7,759 bases of DNA from an uncultured Bacteroidota bacterium (GTDB taxonomy: Bacteria > Bacteroidota > Bacteroidia > 2-12-FULL-35-15): NCBI GenBank assembly GCA_903889605.1, contig CAISYK010001244.1:1-7759 (forward strand). The letters run 5' to 3'. The notes beneath the pieces are model-generated. The model had not been told where the DNA came from. It was given only the letters and a program-made list of their open reading frames with translations, and did not search any database. Shown here in pieces: positions 1 through 6,460 of the stretch (positions within the stretch are counted from its first letter, which is position 1; each line of letters begins with the position of its first letter). A program made the translations under genes and the position numbers.

Positions 1-9
1 AAAAAAATG

Positions 10-238
10 AACCAAAACGGTAAGACCTGCGTTTGCTGACTTGTGGACAATTACGCAGGAAAAAAATAAACCTAAACGGTAAGACCTGTGTTTGCTGACT
101 TGTGGACAATTACGCAGAAAAAAATTTAAACCAAAACGGTAAGACCTGTGTTTGCTGACTTGTGGGCAATTACGCAGAAAACAATTTTAAACCAAAAACG
201 GCTCGACCTGTGTTTGCTGGCTTGCGGACAATTACGCA
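10..238 (+). repeat. 60-bp tandem repeat array, first block (4 copies)
   Basis: Four direct copies of a unit of about 60 bp lie at 10-58, 69-117, 129-177 and 190-238 (periods 59, 60 and 61). Each has a core of about 49 bp that starts AACCAAAACGG, contains TGTTTGCTGACTTG and ends ACAATTACGCA. A-rich linkers of 10-12 bp of varying length join the cores. The array may continue to the left of the window. Copies 1-2 share TTGTGGAC, copy 3 has TTGTGGGC and copy 4 is the most diverged (TTGCGGAC, GGCTCGACC). The linkers resemble each other as much as the cores do, so this is a minisatellite and not a CRISPR array. Function is unknown. Confidence 0.93.
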
Positions 239-414
239 TTACGACCATTGGGTATAACGACTGCTAAACTTCAATAATAACGGGTAATACGACCGAGACG
301 TTAAAAATCACTGGGTGCAAAAAAATTTTTTTTTTGGAGTTTAAGAAAACGTTTCCTGCGACTCAAAATTTTTGGTAAATTTTTTAAAATTATATTTGTA
401 TGCCGACCATTGTG
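239..414. other. 176-bp non-repeat segment interrupting the 60-bp array
   Basis: This stretch separates the two blocks of 60-bp repeats. It is bounded on both sides by TACGCA (233-238 and 415-420), a six-base piece of the repeat unit, as would be expected if something had inserted into one unit and duplicated the target. Inside, CGACCATTG occurs near both ends in the same orientation (242-250 and 404-412), and a run of seven A followed by ten T lies at 319-335. I see no terminal inverted repeats and no coding sequence, so the kind of element, if any, stays open. Confidence 0.5.
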
Positions 415-431
415 TACGCAGAAATAAATCA

Positions 432-594
432 AACCAAAACGGTTAGACCTGTGTTTGCTGACTTGTAGACAATTACGCAGAAATAAAATTAAACTAAAAC
501 GGTTCGACCTGTGTTTGCTGACTTGTAGACAATTACGCAGAAAAAAATCAAACCAAAACGGTAAGACCTGTGTTTGCTGACTTGTAGACAATTA
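432..594 (+). repeat. 60-bp tandem repeat array, second block (3 copies)
   Basis: Three further copies of the same unit lie at 432-480, 492-540 and 551-594 with an exact period of 60 and then 59. A stub of a preceding unit (TACGCAG) is at 415-421. All three share TTGTAGAC where the first block has TTGTGGAC or a variant, so the two blocks have homogenised separately. The last copy is cut off after ACAATTA and lacks the ACGCAG end, which marks the right edge of the array. Because 60 is a multiple of three, the minus strand reads through as 20-residue periodic peptides; I regard these as chance. Confidence 0.92.
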
Positions 595-620
595 AATGAC
601 AACAGAAAGAAAGAAATGCC

Positions 621-764
621 CTGCAAATAACATCGGCTTAGCGCAATTGCTGGCATTTTAGTAAATTTGGTGTGCAGCTTTTCAAATAAGCATTTGTCCT
701 TGCAGACAAATACTTCTTCGTAAACCCGCAAAGGCGCTAAGCCGCCCGTTGGCTGTAATTGCAG
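621..764. repeat. 144-bp imperfect inverted repeat, attC-like
   Basis: The outer arms are CTGCAA (621-626) and TTGCAG (759-764). Next come AAC (629-631) opposite GTT (748-750), then a perfect 11-bp arm CGGCTTAGCGC (634-644) opposite GCGCTAAGCCG (734-744). Further imperfect pairing follows (TTGC 647-650 with GCAA 728-731), and a hairpin at 692-711 sits near the middle. AAC...GTT at the ends of a foldable site of 57-141 bp is the general plan of integron attC sites. However, the RYYYAAC and GTTRRRY boxes are matched only in part, the spacers are short, and no integrase is in the window. It could equally be a REP-like or transposon-end palindrome. The inverted repeat is certain; the identity is not. 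Confidence 0.55.
692..711. other. Short perfect hairpin inside the inverted repeat
   Basis: ATTTGTC (692-698) and GACAAAT (705-711) are exact reverse complements around a six-base loop CTTGCA. The hairpin lies near the centre of the larger inverted repeat 621-764, so it would form the tip of a folded single strand. It is not followed by a T run, so a terminator is unlikely. Confidence 0.55.
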
Positions 765-774
765 GAAAAAAGTT

Positions 775-782
775 TACATTTG
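775..782 (+). promoter_or_regulatory. Orphan TAnnTTTG -7 element
   Basis: TACATTTG matches the Bacteroidota primary-sigma -7 consensus TAnnTTTG exactly. An ATG follows 25 bases later at 808, after an A-rich leader. The nearest upstream TTG (749-751) is 23 bases away, a little more than the usual 19-21. The frame opened by the ATG at 808 has no recognisable protein, so this may be a promoter left behind after a gene was lost, or a chance match. Confidence 0.35.
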
Positions 783-898
783 CAACATCGGAAAATAAAA
801 TTACAAAATGACAATCCGACACGCACTGACCACGCAAAAAGAAAATTTTGTTTTTTTGCCCACGCACTTTAAAAGAAAAAAAGAAAAGGCAAGCCCAC

Positions 899-950
899 AT
901 TTTAGCACATTTGTTTTTGCCCCAAAAGGCAAAAACAAAAGAGCTAAAAT
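899..950. other. Strong long hairpin in non-coding DNA
   Basis: Bases 910-921 (TTTGTTTTTGCC) pair perfectly with 928-939 (GGCAAAAACAAA) around a six-base loop. Outside them, ATTTTAGC (899-906) pairs perfectly with GCTAAAAT (943-950). Across the whole stem 21 of 23 positions pair. On the + strand the stem is followed by TTCCCTCCCC and not by a long T run, so a classical intrinsic terminator for + transcription is not clear. A bidirectional terminator, a structured RNA or a palindromic repeat are all possible. No gene end is nearby to be terminated. Confidence 0.6.
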
Positions 951-1054
951 TTCCCTCCCCGCTTGTGCTTCGTTGACAATTTTGTCATACGCTTTCAACC
1001 ACACCAGCTACACTAGCTTATCAAATGCCACGATAACTAATGAAACTTTCCTAA

Positions 1055-1084
1055 TTTGCAATTTGTTTTTAGATTTATACTTTG
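1055..1084 (+). promoter_or_regulatory. Possible promoter of the two-component operon
   Basis: TTTG (1055-1058) is followed 17 bases later by TATACTTTG (1076-1084), which resembles the Bacteroidota -33 TTTG / -7 TAnnTTTG pair. The -7 element has one extra base between TA and TTTG, and the spacing is slightly short. It would give a leader of roughly 30 bases before the regulator ATG at 1119. No ribosome binding site is visible, which is normal in this phylum. Confidence 0.3.
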
Positions 1085-1118
1085 TTTATATTTAATTTGG
1101 CAAAAAAAACTGTAATAT

Positions 1119-1880
1119 ATGATAACCTGTATAATAATTGATGATGAAAAACCAGCACGTGAATTTTTGACGAAACTGATTAACCAATATTTTGGGCAAA
1201 AAATAGTTGTGCTGGAAGCTGTTGACTCCATTCAGAAAGGTGTTGAGGCAATTAACAAGCAGCATCCTGAATTAATCTTTTTAGATATTGAAATGAAAGG
1301 CGAAGATGGATTTCAATTGTTTAAGTATTTTGATAATGTTTTTTTCGACATCATTTTTACTACTGCCCATAAAGATTATGCAATTGATGCTATTAAACAT
1401 GCGGCAATTGATTATCTGTTGAAGCCTATCAATTTTATTGACATGAAGGAAGCAATCAAACGATTAGAGCGAAAACAAACAGCATCTACAAATCAACAAC
1501 GAATTAAAGCTCTATTAGAGAACCTAAATACTGATTCAAGCCAGTTCAACAAAATAGCTATACCGACTTCTACCGGATATGAATTAGAAAAAATTAGCAA
1601 TATTCTTTATTGTGAAGGTTCGGATAATTATGCAAAAATTATTACTCTTCAGAGCAAGGAAATACTAATTACTAAAACGCTTAAATACCTTGAAGAAACT
1701 TTACCAAGCAGTGTTTTTATCCGAATACATAAATCAACTTTGGTGAATTTAAACTATGTAACAAGTTATAGCCGAGCTGATGGATACAAGGTAACAATGG
1801 CTGACGGAAAACAACTGGATGTCTCTTTTAGAAAAAACGAAAATCTAATTAATACTATTTTTAAAAATAAAAATCTATAG
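1119..1880 (+). CDS. LytTR-family response regulator
   Basis: A 253-residue DNA-binding response regulator. Residues 1-120 form a receiver domain with the acidic pocket D8-D9-E10, phospho-acceptor D56 in LIFLDIEM, the switch threonines T81/T82 and the conserved K102-P103 pair. Residues about 150-250 form a LytTR DNA-binding domain, recognisable from ILYCEGSDNYAKI and FIRIHKSTLVNLNYV. All phosphotransfer residues are present, so it should be active. The length is typical of the LytT/AlgR/AgrA type. The start is fixed because the ATG begins directly at the first beta strand (MITCIIIDDE). It is followed with no gap by its likely partner, a membrane histidine kinase, so the two probably form one operon. 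A pair of direct repeats at 5052-5081 is a candidate target. I cannot assign a specific gene name. Confidence 0.95.
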   Translation: MITCIIIDDEKPAREFLTKLINQYFGQKIVVLEAVDSIQKGVEAINKQHPELIFLDIEMKGEDGFQLFKYFDNVFFDIIFTTAHKDYAIDAIKHAAIDYLLKPINFIDMKEAIKRLERKQTASTNQQRIKALLENLNTDSSQFNKIAIPTSTGYELEKISNILYCEGSDNYAKIITLQSKEILITKTLKYLEETLPSSVFIRIHKSTLVNLNYVTSYSRADGYKVTMADGKQLDVSFRKNENLINTIFKNKNL

Positions 1881-4800
1881 ATGAGATTATATCAAGTTAT
1901 TATTTTTTTGTTTTTATGCCGCATTAACATAGGTGTCGTGGCACAAACAATGCCTTCCACAAATATTACAATTAATGACGGATTGCCGAGCAATACAATT
2001 CGATGTATTTACAAGGATCGCAGAGGTTTATTATGGATTGGGACAGATGCGGGCTTATGTTGCTATGACGGCTTAAACTATAAAGTTTTCAATGAAACCA
2101 ATGGATTAACACATGATAAAATTTGGTCTATCGTTGAAGATGAACAAAATAATCTTTGGTTATCCCTATACGGTAAGGGGTTAGCAAAGTACGATGGCAG
2201 AACATTTACTTATTTTGACGACAAAACAGGATTAGTAAATAATAACATACGCAAACTGCATTATTCAAAAAAATATAAATGCCTTGTAATAGCTACAGAA
2301 AACGGACTTGCCCTTTTTGATGGTAAACATTTCAAATCTTTCAAAAATAAACTACCTGATAAAAAATTTCAAATAGTTGGTATTGATGAAACACCCGAAA
2401 AAATAATAATCACTTCAAGTTACTTTGGTGTTTATAATCTTTCCATTAATAACAATCTCAAAGAATCAAAATTGGATAGCCTTTTTCGTTCAAGTGTATG
2501 TTATTCATCTTGTATCATTAATAACACTTATTTAAGTGGCGATGCAAATCACTTTCTCAATCTAAAAGATTTAGAAACTAATAGTGAAAAAAGTATTCCA
2601 TGCCCTATAATTTGGGATTACGCAAGGGATGCTGATAAGAACATCTATTTTGCTACCTGCAATATAACTACGCCTGAAGGAGGTTTGTTTAAATACAGCG
2701 ACTATAAAGTAACGGATATATCTAAACTTGCAAATATCAATTCTAAATCATTGTGGTGCTTGTTTTATGATAATGAAACGCAGTTGCTATGGGTTGGCAC
2801 AGAAGATAAAGGCTTGTATAAAGTTGATTTAAGTAAACAAATGCAGTTTTTAAATTCAGATTATTTTGGATTAGATGAATTACAAATTCAAGAACTTTTC
2901 AATGATGAAAATAATAATATTTGGATTGGAGCAAAAGACTACATCATAAAACTGCAACCGGATTTAAGTTTTCAAACAATTGATAAATCTATCTTGTGGA
3001 GCAAGCTATCTTTGTACCTAAAGCAAAAAGGGTTAAATCCCAATAGCGATAAAGTTTTCCCTCATTTCAAAATTAAAGAAGGGTTTTCCTCATTTAATAT
3101 TACACCTGATAAAGAACACAATATTTGGGTAACAACAACTTGGGGTTTATTTTGTTTTAATACCGACCTGAGTATTAAAAGCTTTTATAGTTCTGATGGA
3201 GGACATGCAATATTTAATAATAAAGACCAATTGTATTTCGGACACATGTATTCTGATTTACTTATTTTTCCTAACAAGCTTGATTATACACAGTACAAAT
3301 TTAATTCGGTAAAAAATAAATCTATTCCCAGAGATATTTCAAAAATTATAAAGGATGTAAATAAACTTTGGTATGCCTCTATCACTAAAGGTTTATATAT
3401 GAGCAGGGATAGTAATTTTTATTGGATAAATGCCAATGATTGTTTTAAAGAAAACAATATTAAAGATTTATTAATTGACAGCAAAGGAGATTTATTGATT
3501 GGAACAAATAGCGGAAGGGTTTACATCACAATACCTAAAGGTGATTCAATTGAAATACTAAAAACATACAATCCAAATAAAGAACTATACGGCTCGTCAA
3601 TATCTTTTATTTCTGAGAGTAATAACACTTATTTTATTGGAACAAACAAAGGCATCAACGTAATTAAAAATGACAAATTTATTAAACTCATCAATCGGTC
3701 GGAAGGCTTATCTGATTTGCAATTTAATAGTTGTGTTAAAGATAAAAATGGCAATGTTTGGATAGCTGCGAATAACGGTTTGGTTCAATTGAATGTAAAT
3801 AAAATCACATCTTGTACAAAGGGTTTAACGAATTCTATAAACATCAATTCAATAAAAGTAAAGGGACAAAGCTATTTACCCATTGACACTTTAATTAGTT
3901 GGAATAGCTTTAATAGCAGTCAAATTAAACTCAATTACAATCAAAACGAATTAGAAATTTTATTTTCTAATTACAATTCACTTAATGCTGATAAAAACGT
4001 GTTCCGTTATAAAATTGTTGGTTTATCGGATAACTGGAGCGAATATGAACCGGCTGGCAGAATAGAATTGAGAGCTATACCTAACGGCAATTACCAGTTG
4101 ATAATTGAAGGAAAAAATATTGGCACCGGTGAAACATTTAAAACAAAAACATTAGAATTAATTATCAATCCGCCGTTTTGGAAAACAATTTGGTTCATAA
4201 TTTTTACTGTTTTATTGGGAGTTTCGCTGTTGTTTGGGTTTTATAGAAAACGCATCAGAGCCATTAAACTGAAAGAAAAGGAAAAAGCCGAGTTAGCCAA
4301 CAAACTTTTGGAAACGCGGTTAGAAGCTCTAAGAGCGCAGATGAATCCGCATTTTACATTCAATGCAATTAATTCTATTCAAAATTTCATCATTGATAAT
4401 GATACTACCCAAGCTCTCCATTACTTGGGTGAATTCTCAAAATTGATTAGACAAACTTTAGAGAATGCCACCGAAAAATTAATGCCGCTTCAAACTGAAA
4501 TCAGCTTTTTAAACAGCTACATTGCTGTACAAAAAATGCGTTTTGATACAATTAAAACCTCGCTATCCATTGATTCTACTATAGATAAATACAATACACA
4601 AATACCGCCATTAATCGTACAGCCCTTTGTTGAAAACGCTTTTGAACATGCTTTTGAAAACGCAAATGCCGATGAAAACAAAATCGAAATCAGTTTTAAA
4701 TTGGAAGACCACCTTTTGATTTGTAATATAAAGGATAACGGCAAGGGGTTCAATAAAGGGGACAGCCATTCGCTCCATCAATCAAAAGGACAGAAACTAA

Positions 4801-4937
4801 CTGGCGACAGGTTAGCACTTTTTAATAGAGAATATAATACAGATGAATTCAAGTTTGAAATTATTAACCTTTCGTCTGTTGATCCAAACCAAAAAGGAAC
4901 TCTGGTTACTTTAACCCTCCCTTTAATAAAACTATAA
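1881..4937 (+). CDS. Sensor histidine kinase with Reg_prop propeller, Y_Y_Y and His_kinase domains
   Basis: A 1018-residue membrane sensor kinase. Residues 1-21 are a signal peptide (probable cut after GVVA). About 30-640 is a periplasmic two-component propeller with roughly ten visible repeats of the pattern D-xx-GN-x-WIGT-xx-GL, e.g. GLLWIGTDAGL and NGNVWIAANNGL. About 685-760 is a Y_Y_Y domain (FRYKIVGLSDNWSEY, IPNGNYQL). One transmembrane helix follows at about 768-790, then a charged coiled coil, then a His_kinase domain with phospho-acceptor H824 in MNPHFTFNAINSIQ. The ATPase domain shows the N box QPFVENAFEHAF (N919) and G1 box DNGKGF (952-957). All catalytic motifs are present. The ATG follows the regulator stop TAG without a single base between them, implying translational coupling. 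The kinase should phosphorylate the LytTR protein. The ligand is unknown. It differs from hybrid HTCS sensors in having no fused receiver or AraC domain. Confidence 0.95.
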   Translation: MRLYQVIIFLFLCRINIGVVAQTMPSTNITINDGLPSNTIRCIYKDRRGLLWIGTDAGLCCYDGLNYKVFNETNGLTHDKIWSIVEDEQNNLWLSLYGKGLAKYDGRTFTYFDDKTGLVNNNIRKLHYSKKYKCLVIATENGLALFDGKHFKSFKNKLPDKKFQIVGIDETPEKIIITSSYFGVYNLSINNNLKESKLDSLFRSSVCYSSCIINNTYLSGDANHFLNLKDLETNSEKSIPCPIIWDYARDADKNIYFATCNITTPEGGLFKYSDYKVTDISKLANINSKSLWCLFYDNETQLLWVGTEDKGLYKVDLSKQMQFLNSDYFGLDELQIQELFNDENNNIWIGAKDYIIKLQPDLSFQTIDKSILWSKLSLYLKQKGLNPNSDKVFPHFKIKEGFSSFNITPDKEHNIWVTTTWGLFCFNTDLSIKSFYSSDGGHAIFNNKDQLYFGHMYSDLLIFPNKLDYTQYKFNSVKNKSIPRDISKIIKDVNKLWYASITKGLYMSRDSNFYWINANDCFKENNIKDLLIDSKGDLLIGTNSGRVYITIPKGDSIEILKTYNPNKELYGSSISFISESNNTYFIGTNKGINVIKNDKFIKLINRSEGLSDLQFNSCVKDKNGNVWIAANNGLVQLNVNKITSCTKGLTNSININSIKVKGQSYLPIDTLISWNSFNSSQIKLNYNQNELEILFSNYNSLNADKNVFRYKIVGLSDNWSEYEPAGRIELRAIPNGNYQLIIEGKNIGTGETFKTKTLELIINPPFWKTIWFIIFTVLLGVSLLFGFYRKRIRAIKLKEKEKAELANKLLETRLEALRAQMNPHFTFNAINSIQNFIIDNDTTQALHYLGEFSKLIRQTLENATEKLMPLQTEISFLNSYIAVQKMRFDTIKTSLSIDSTIDKYNTQIPPLIVQPFVENAFEHAFENANADENKIEISFKLEDHLLICNIKDNGKGFNKGDSHSLHQSKGQKLTGDRLALFNREYNTDEFKFEIINLSSVDPNQKGTLVTLTLPLIKL

Positions 4938-5018
4938 ATGTTTTTTGTTTTTATTTTTAGCAACATCTTTATTTAACCATTCAATGTATTTGCGAAGTTG
5001 AGAAGGCAACTTAAATCG
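4932..5018 (-). pseudogene. Possible gene remnant, minus strand
   Basis: Read on the minus strand from 5018 to the stop at 4932-4934, this gives a 28-residue open stretch with a protein-like, amphipathic composition (FKLPSQLRKYIEWLNKDV followed by a Lys/Asn-rich tail). It has no start codon: an in-frame stop lies directly before it. A short frame beginning at an ATG just upstream (MGNRNINLTI) is one frame off, so a frameshifted small gene is conceivable. The stop overlaps the last codons of the kinase gene. I do not recognise a family, and a chance open stretch is quite possible. Confidence 0.2.
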
Positions 5019-5038
5019 TTAAATTGATATTACGATTT
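5013..5038. terminator. Weak stem-loop after the kinase gene
   Basis: AAATCGT (5013-5019) and ACGATTT (5032-5038) form a perfect 7-bp stem around a 12-base loop, 75 bases after the kinase stop. The stem is A/T-rich and is followed by CCCATTATTTCTTT with no uninterrupted T run, so as a terminator it would be weak. It could also simply be part of the control region. Confidence 0.25.
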
Positions 5039-5051
5039 CCCATTATTTCTT

Positions 5052-5081
5052 TACGTTAACCTAAATAACCCATACGTTAAA
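5052..5081 (+). promoter_or_regulatory. Candidate LytTR binding site (two direct repeats)
   Basis: TACGTTAAC (5052-5060) and TACGTTAAA (5073-5081) are direct repeats separated by exactly 12 bases, i.e. 21 bp start to start or two helical turns. LytTR regulators are known to bind two 9-bp direct repeats close to [TA][AC][CA]GTTN[AG][TG] separated by 12-13 bases. Both half-sites match at eight of nine positions, differing only in the last. The pair lies 80-109 bases upstream of the first lipoprotein ATG and downstream of the genes for a LytTR regulator and its kinase. That is the place for an activator site of the lipoprotein operon. The link is inferred from geometry and position. Confidence 0.55.
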
Positions 5082-5124
5082 TAAATGATAATAATTACCC
5101 TGTATCAATCAATTACCTTAGCAA

Positions 5125-5132
5125 TGAATTTG
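5125..5132 (+). promoter_or_regulatory. Possible -7 element of the lipoprotein operon
   Basis: TGAATTTG differs from TAnnTTTG at one position and would start transcription about 20 bases before the ATG at 5161. No TTTG or TTG is found at the expected -33 distance. A weak promoter that needs an activator bound just upstream would look like this, and the direct repeats at 5052-5081 end 43 bases before it. Confidence 0.3.
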
Positions 5133-5160
5133 AAAGTTCTTTAACTAAAATTTACTCAAA

Positions 5161-5763
5161 ATGAAAAAAGGTCTGATAATAATCAAAGCAATTACACTTA
5201 TTCTATGCTTTTTAAGCCTATTAGCATCGTGTAAGAAAGAACCTGTTGTTTATCCTACTGACCAGTTACCAATGGTACCAGCATATAATACTGGAAATTG
5301 TATTACTCGATGGGGAAAGTTCCTGTTGATAGATGCCGTGATGTATTTTGATAATTACGATACTGGGGAGAAAAAGGTCTACCAGCATTTTGGGGTCGGT
5401 AAGTCACGTTCCAGTATGAGATGGGGTGGTAGTATGTTCGCAATTGAAGATATTATCAAGGATACCACAACTTATTCCTTTTGGAAACCGATTAATTATC
5501 CGGGCGTTGGCAAGTTTGTTTTAAATGATGACACAACAAAGTATTATGGTGTGAACTACATTGGATGGTATAATACTATAATTGAAGACCCTACACATGG
5601 TCAGCAAAACATAGGTGGTTCAGCAAGACCGTTTAGTGCGCAAACGAAAAGCTACGCTGACAGTACGATATATATGGAGATTGAAGAAATCATTGAAGGA
5701 ATAAATGGATATAATTGCAGATATTTTACGTTATTAACACTTAAAAAAATACAATCATGGTAA
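5161..5763 (+). CDS. Small lipoprotein of unknown function, first of a pair
   Basis: A 200-residue protein. Residues 1-23 are a lipoprotein signal peptide with lipobox LLASC, so C24 should be lipidated. The mature protein starts CKKE, charged directly after the cysteine as in many Bacteroidota outer-membrane lipoproteins. The rest is rich in aromatic, Gly and Thr residues and appears mostly beta-stranded (RWGKFLLIDAVMYF, KFVLNDDTTKYYGVNYIGW, and a final IYMEIEEIIEG...YFTLLTLKKI). I see no catalytic motif and do not recognise a family. Its last seven bases overlap the start of the next lipoprotein gene, so the two are made together. A candidate LytTR site lies upstream, suggesting control by the neighbouring two-component system. 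Surface binding or signalling roles would be guesses. Confidence 0.88.
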   Translation: MKKGLIIIKAITLILCFLSLLASCKKEPVVYPTDQLPMVPAYNTGNCITRWGKFLLIDAVMYFDNYDTGEKKVYQHFGVGKSRSSMRWGGSMFAIEDIIKDTTTYSFWKPINYPGVGKFVLNDDTTKYYGVNYIGWYNTIIEDPTHGQQNIGGSARPFSAQTKSYADSTIYMEIEEIIEGINGYNCRYFTLLTLKKIQSW

Positions 5764-6260
5764 AACACATTATTTATTTTGCATTTGTTATACTTTTGTT
5801 TTCATGTAATAAGGATAACATAACTCCAGGACATTATACAATAATGCCAGCACAGCCAGATACATCCCATTGGTATTATGCGTATGTTAATAGCGGGGTA
5901 CTACCGTCATGGGGCAATGAAAATCTCAATAGCTCAAACGAATTAGTTGGTACTACTTGGATATTAACGCAGGTGCTTATAAATTTATCTACAACAATTA
6001 AGAATGATACAATACATTTTGTTACTAATACGGTATACTATGTTGGATATGATGTGAATAATACAGCTCATTACTCATTATATCCCTCACAAAACAATGT
6101 AACACTTACATTTCAACCATTTTTGCCAGTGAATTATATGCAGTGCAGTACAAATCAGTTAGGTATTGGCTTTGCAAGTGGAACTAATATTACCGGTGTT
6201 GAGTTTACAAACTTGTACAATACCAATAGCAGTTTTAAAGCTTGGTTTGTTAGGATTTAA
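5757..6260 (+). CDS. Small lipoprotein, possibly lipocalin-like, second of a pair
   Basis: A 167-residue protein with signal peptide 1-16 and lipobox LLFSC, lipidated at C17 (CNKDN). After a linker of about 45 residues rich in Pro, Tyr and Trp comes a beta-rich domain. It opens with ELVGTTWILTQ (62-72), continues with NDTIHFVTNTVYYV and ends FKAWFVRI. An L-xGT-xW opening followed by alternating strands resembles lipocalin-like or META-type small lipoproteins of Bacteroidota; this is a resemblance only. The ATG overlaps the TAA of the preceding gene (ATGGTAA, 5757-5763), so translation is probably coupled. The two proteins may be partners or diverged relatives, since both begin the mature domain with a W-x(1-2)-IL/LL strand. 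No terminator is visible downstream. Confidence 0.87.
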   Translation: MVKHIIYFAFVILLFSCNKDNITPGHYTIMPAQPDTSHWYYAYVNSGVLPSWGNENLNSSNELVGTTWILTQVLINLSTTIKNDTIHFVTNTVYYVGYDVNNTAHYSLYPSQNNVTLTFQPFLPVNYMQCSTNQLGIGFASGTNITGVEFTNLYNTNSSFKAWFVRI

Positions 6261-6324
6261 TAATACAAAGAACCTGATATAACAAGGAAATTTAAAGGAT
6301 GTAGAATATTAATTTTGAAATATT

Positions 6325-6421
6325 ATGAAACTTGCTTACCTCCATCGCAATGTTAGCAATGTGTCTAAATAATGATAATTCTAAAAAAGGACACCATAAA
6401 AGAATAGTTTATATTTGCTAA
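6325..6421 (+). pseudogene. Possible frameshifted remnant of a short lipoprotein gene
   Basis: The ATG at 6325 opens MKL and then goes out of frame. If the single base G6334 is skipped, the frame reads LTSIAMLAMCLNNDNSKK and goes on to a TAA at 6419-6421. MKL-LTSIAMLAMC is a convincing lipoprotein signal peptide with lipobox LAMC, followed by Asn/Asp/Lys-rich residues as in the two lipoproteins before it. The whole would be only about 33 residues. The reading therefore suggests a third lipoprotein gene that was frameshifted and cut off, its end now overlapped by the promoter of the next gene. An unbroken 23-codon frame also starts at 6350. Chance cannot be excluded in so short a stretch. Confidence 0.3.
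6410..6417 (+). promoter_or_regulatory. -7 element of the CFI-box protein gene
   Basis: TATATTTG matches TAnnTTTG exactly. Transcription would start near 6424, giving an A-rich leader of about 37 bases before the ATG at 6461, typical for the phylum. No clear TTG lies at the -33 distance. This suggests the gene is transcribed apart from the lipoprotein operon. Confidence 0.5.
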
Positions 6422-6460
6422 ACTCAATTAACAAAAAAAAAACAATAATTAAACTTAACT

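Noticed and set aside
10..594. CRISPR array made of the 60-bp units
   Set aside because: The whole 60 bp is conserved between copies, so there are no distinct spacers.
301..731. Minus-strand open frames with 20-residue periodic peptides across the 60-bp repeats
   Set aside because: The repeat period is a multiple of three, so any open frame repeats itself. The frames have no homology, are Lys/Phe-rich from the A/T bias, and run through the inverted repeat and the interrupting segment.
969..977. TTCGTTGAC as a LytTR half-site for autoregulation upstream of the regulator
   Set aside because: It matches only seven of nine positions and has no partner at the required 21-22 bp distance.
682..1004. 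Two overlapping minus-strand frames of 72 and 67 codons
   Set aside because: They cover the palindromes 692-711 and 899-950, overlap each other in different frames, and show no recognisable protein.
808..1095. A 95-codon + strand frame after a promoter-like element
   Set aside because: The composition is that of translated A-rich DNA, it reads straight through a strong hairpin, and no domain or signal peptide is visible. Kept only as a finding about the promoter.
4517..4966. Two minus-strand frames at the end of the kinase gene
   Set aside because: Both are shadows of the well-supported ATPase domain on the + strand.
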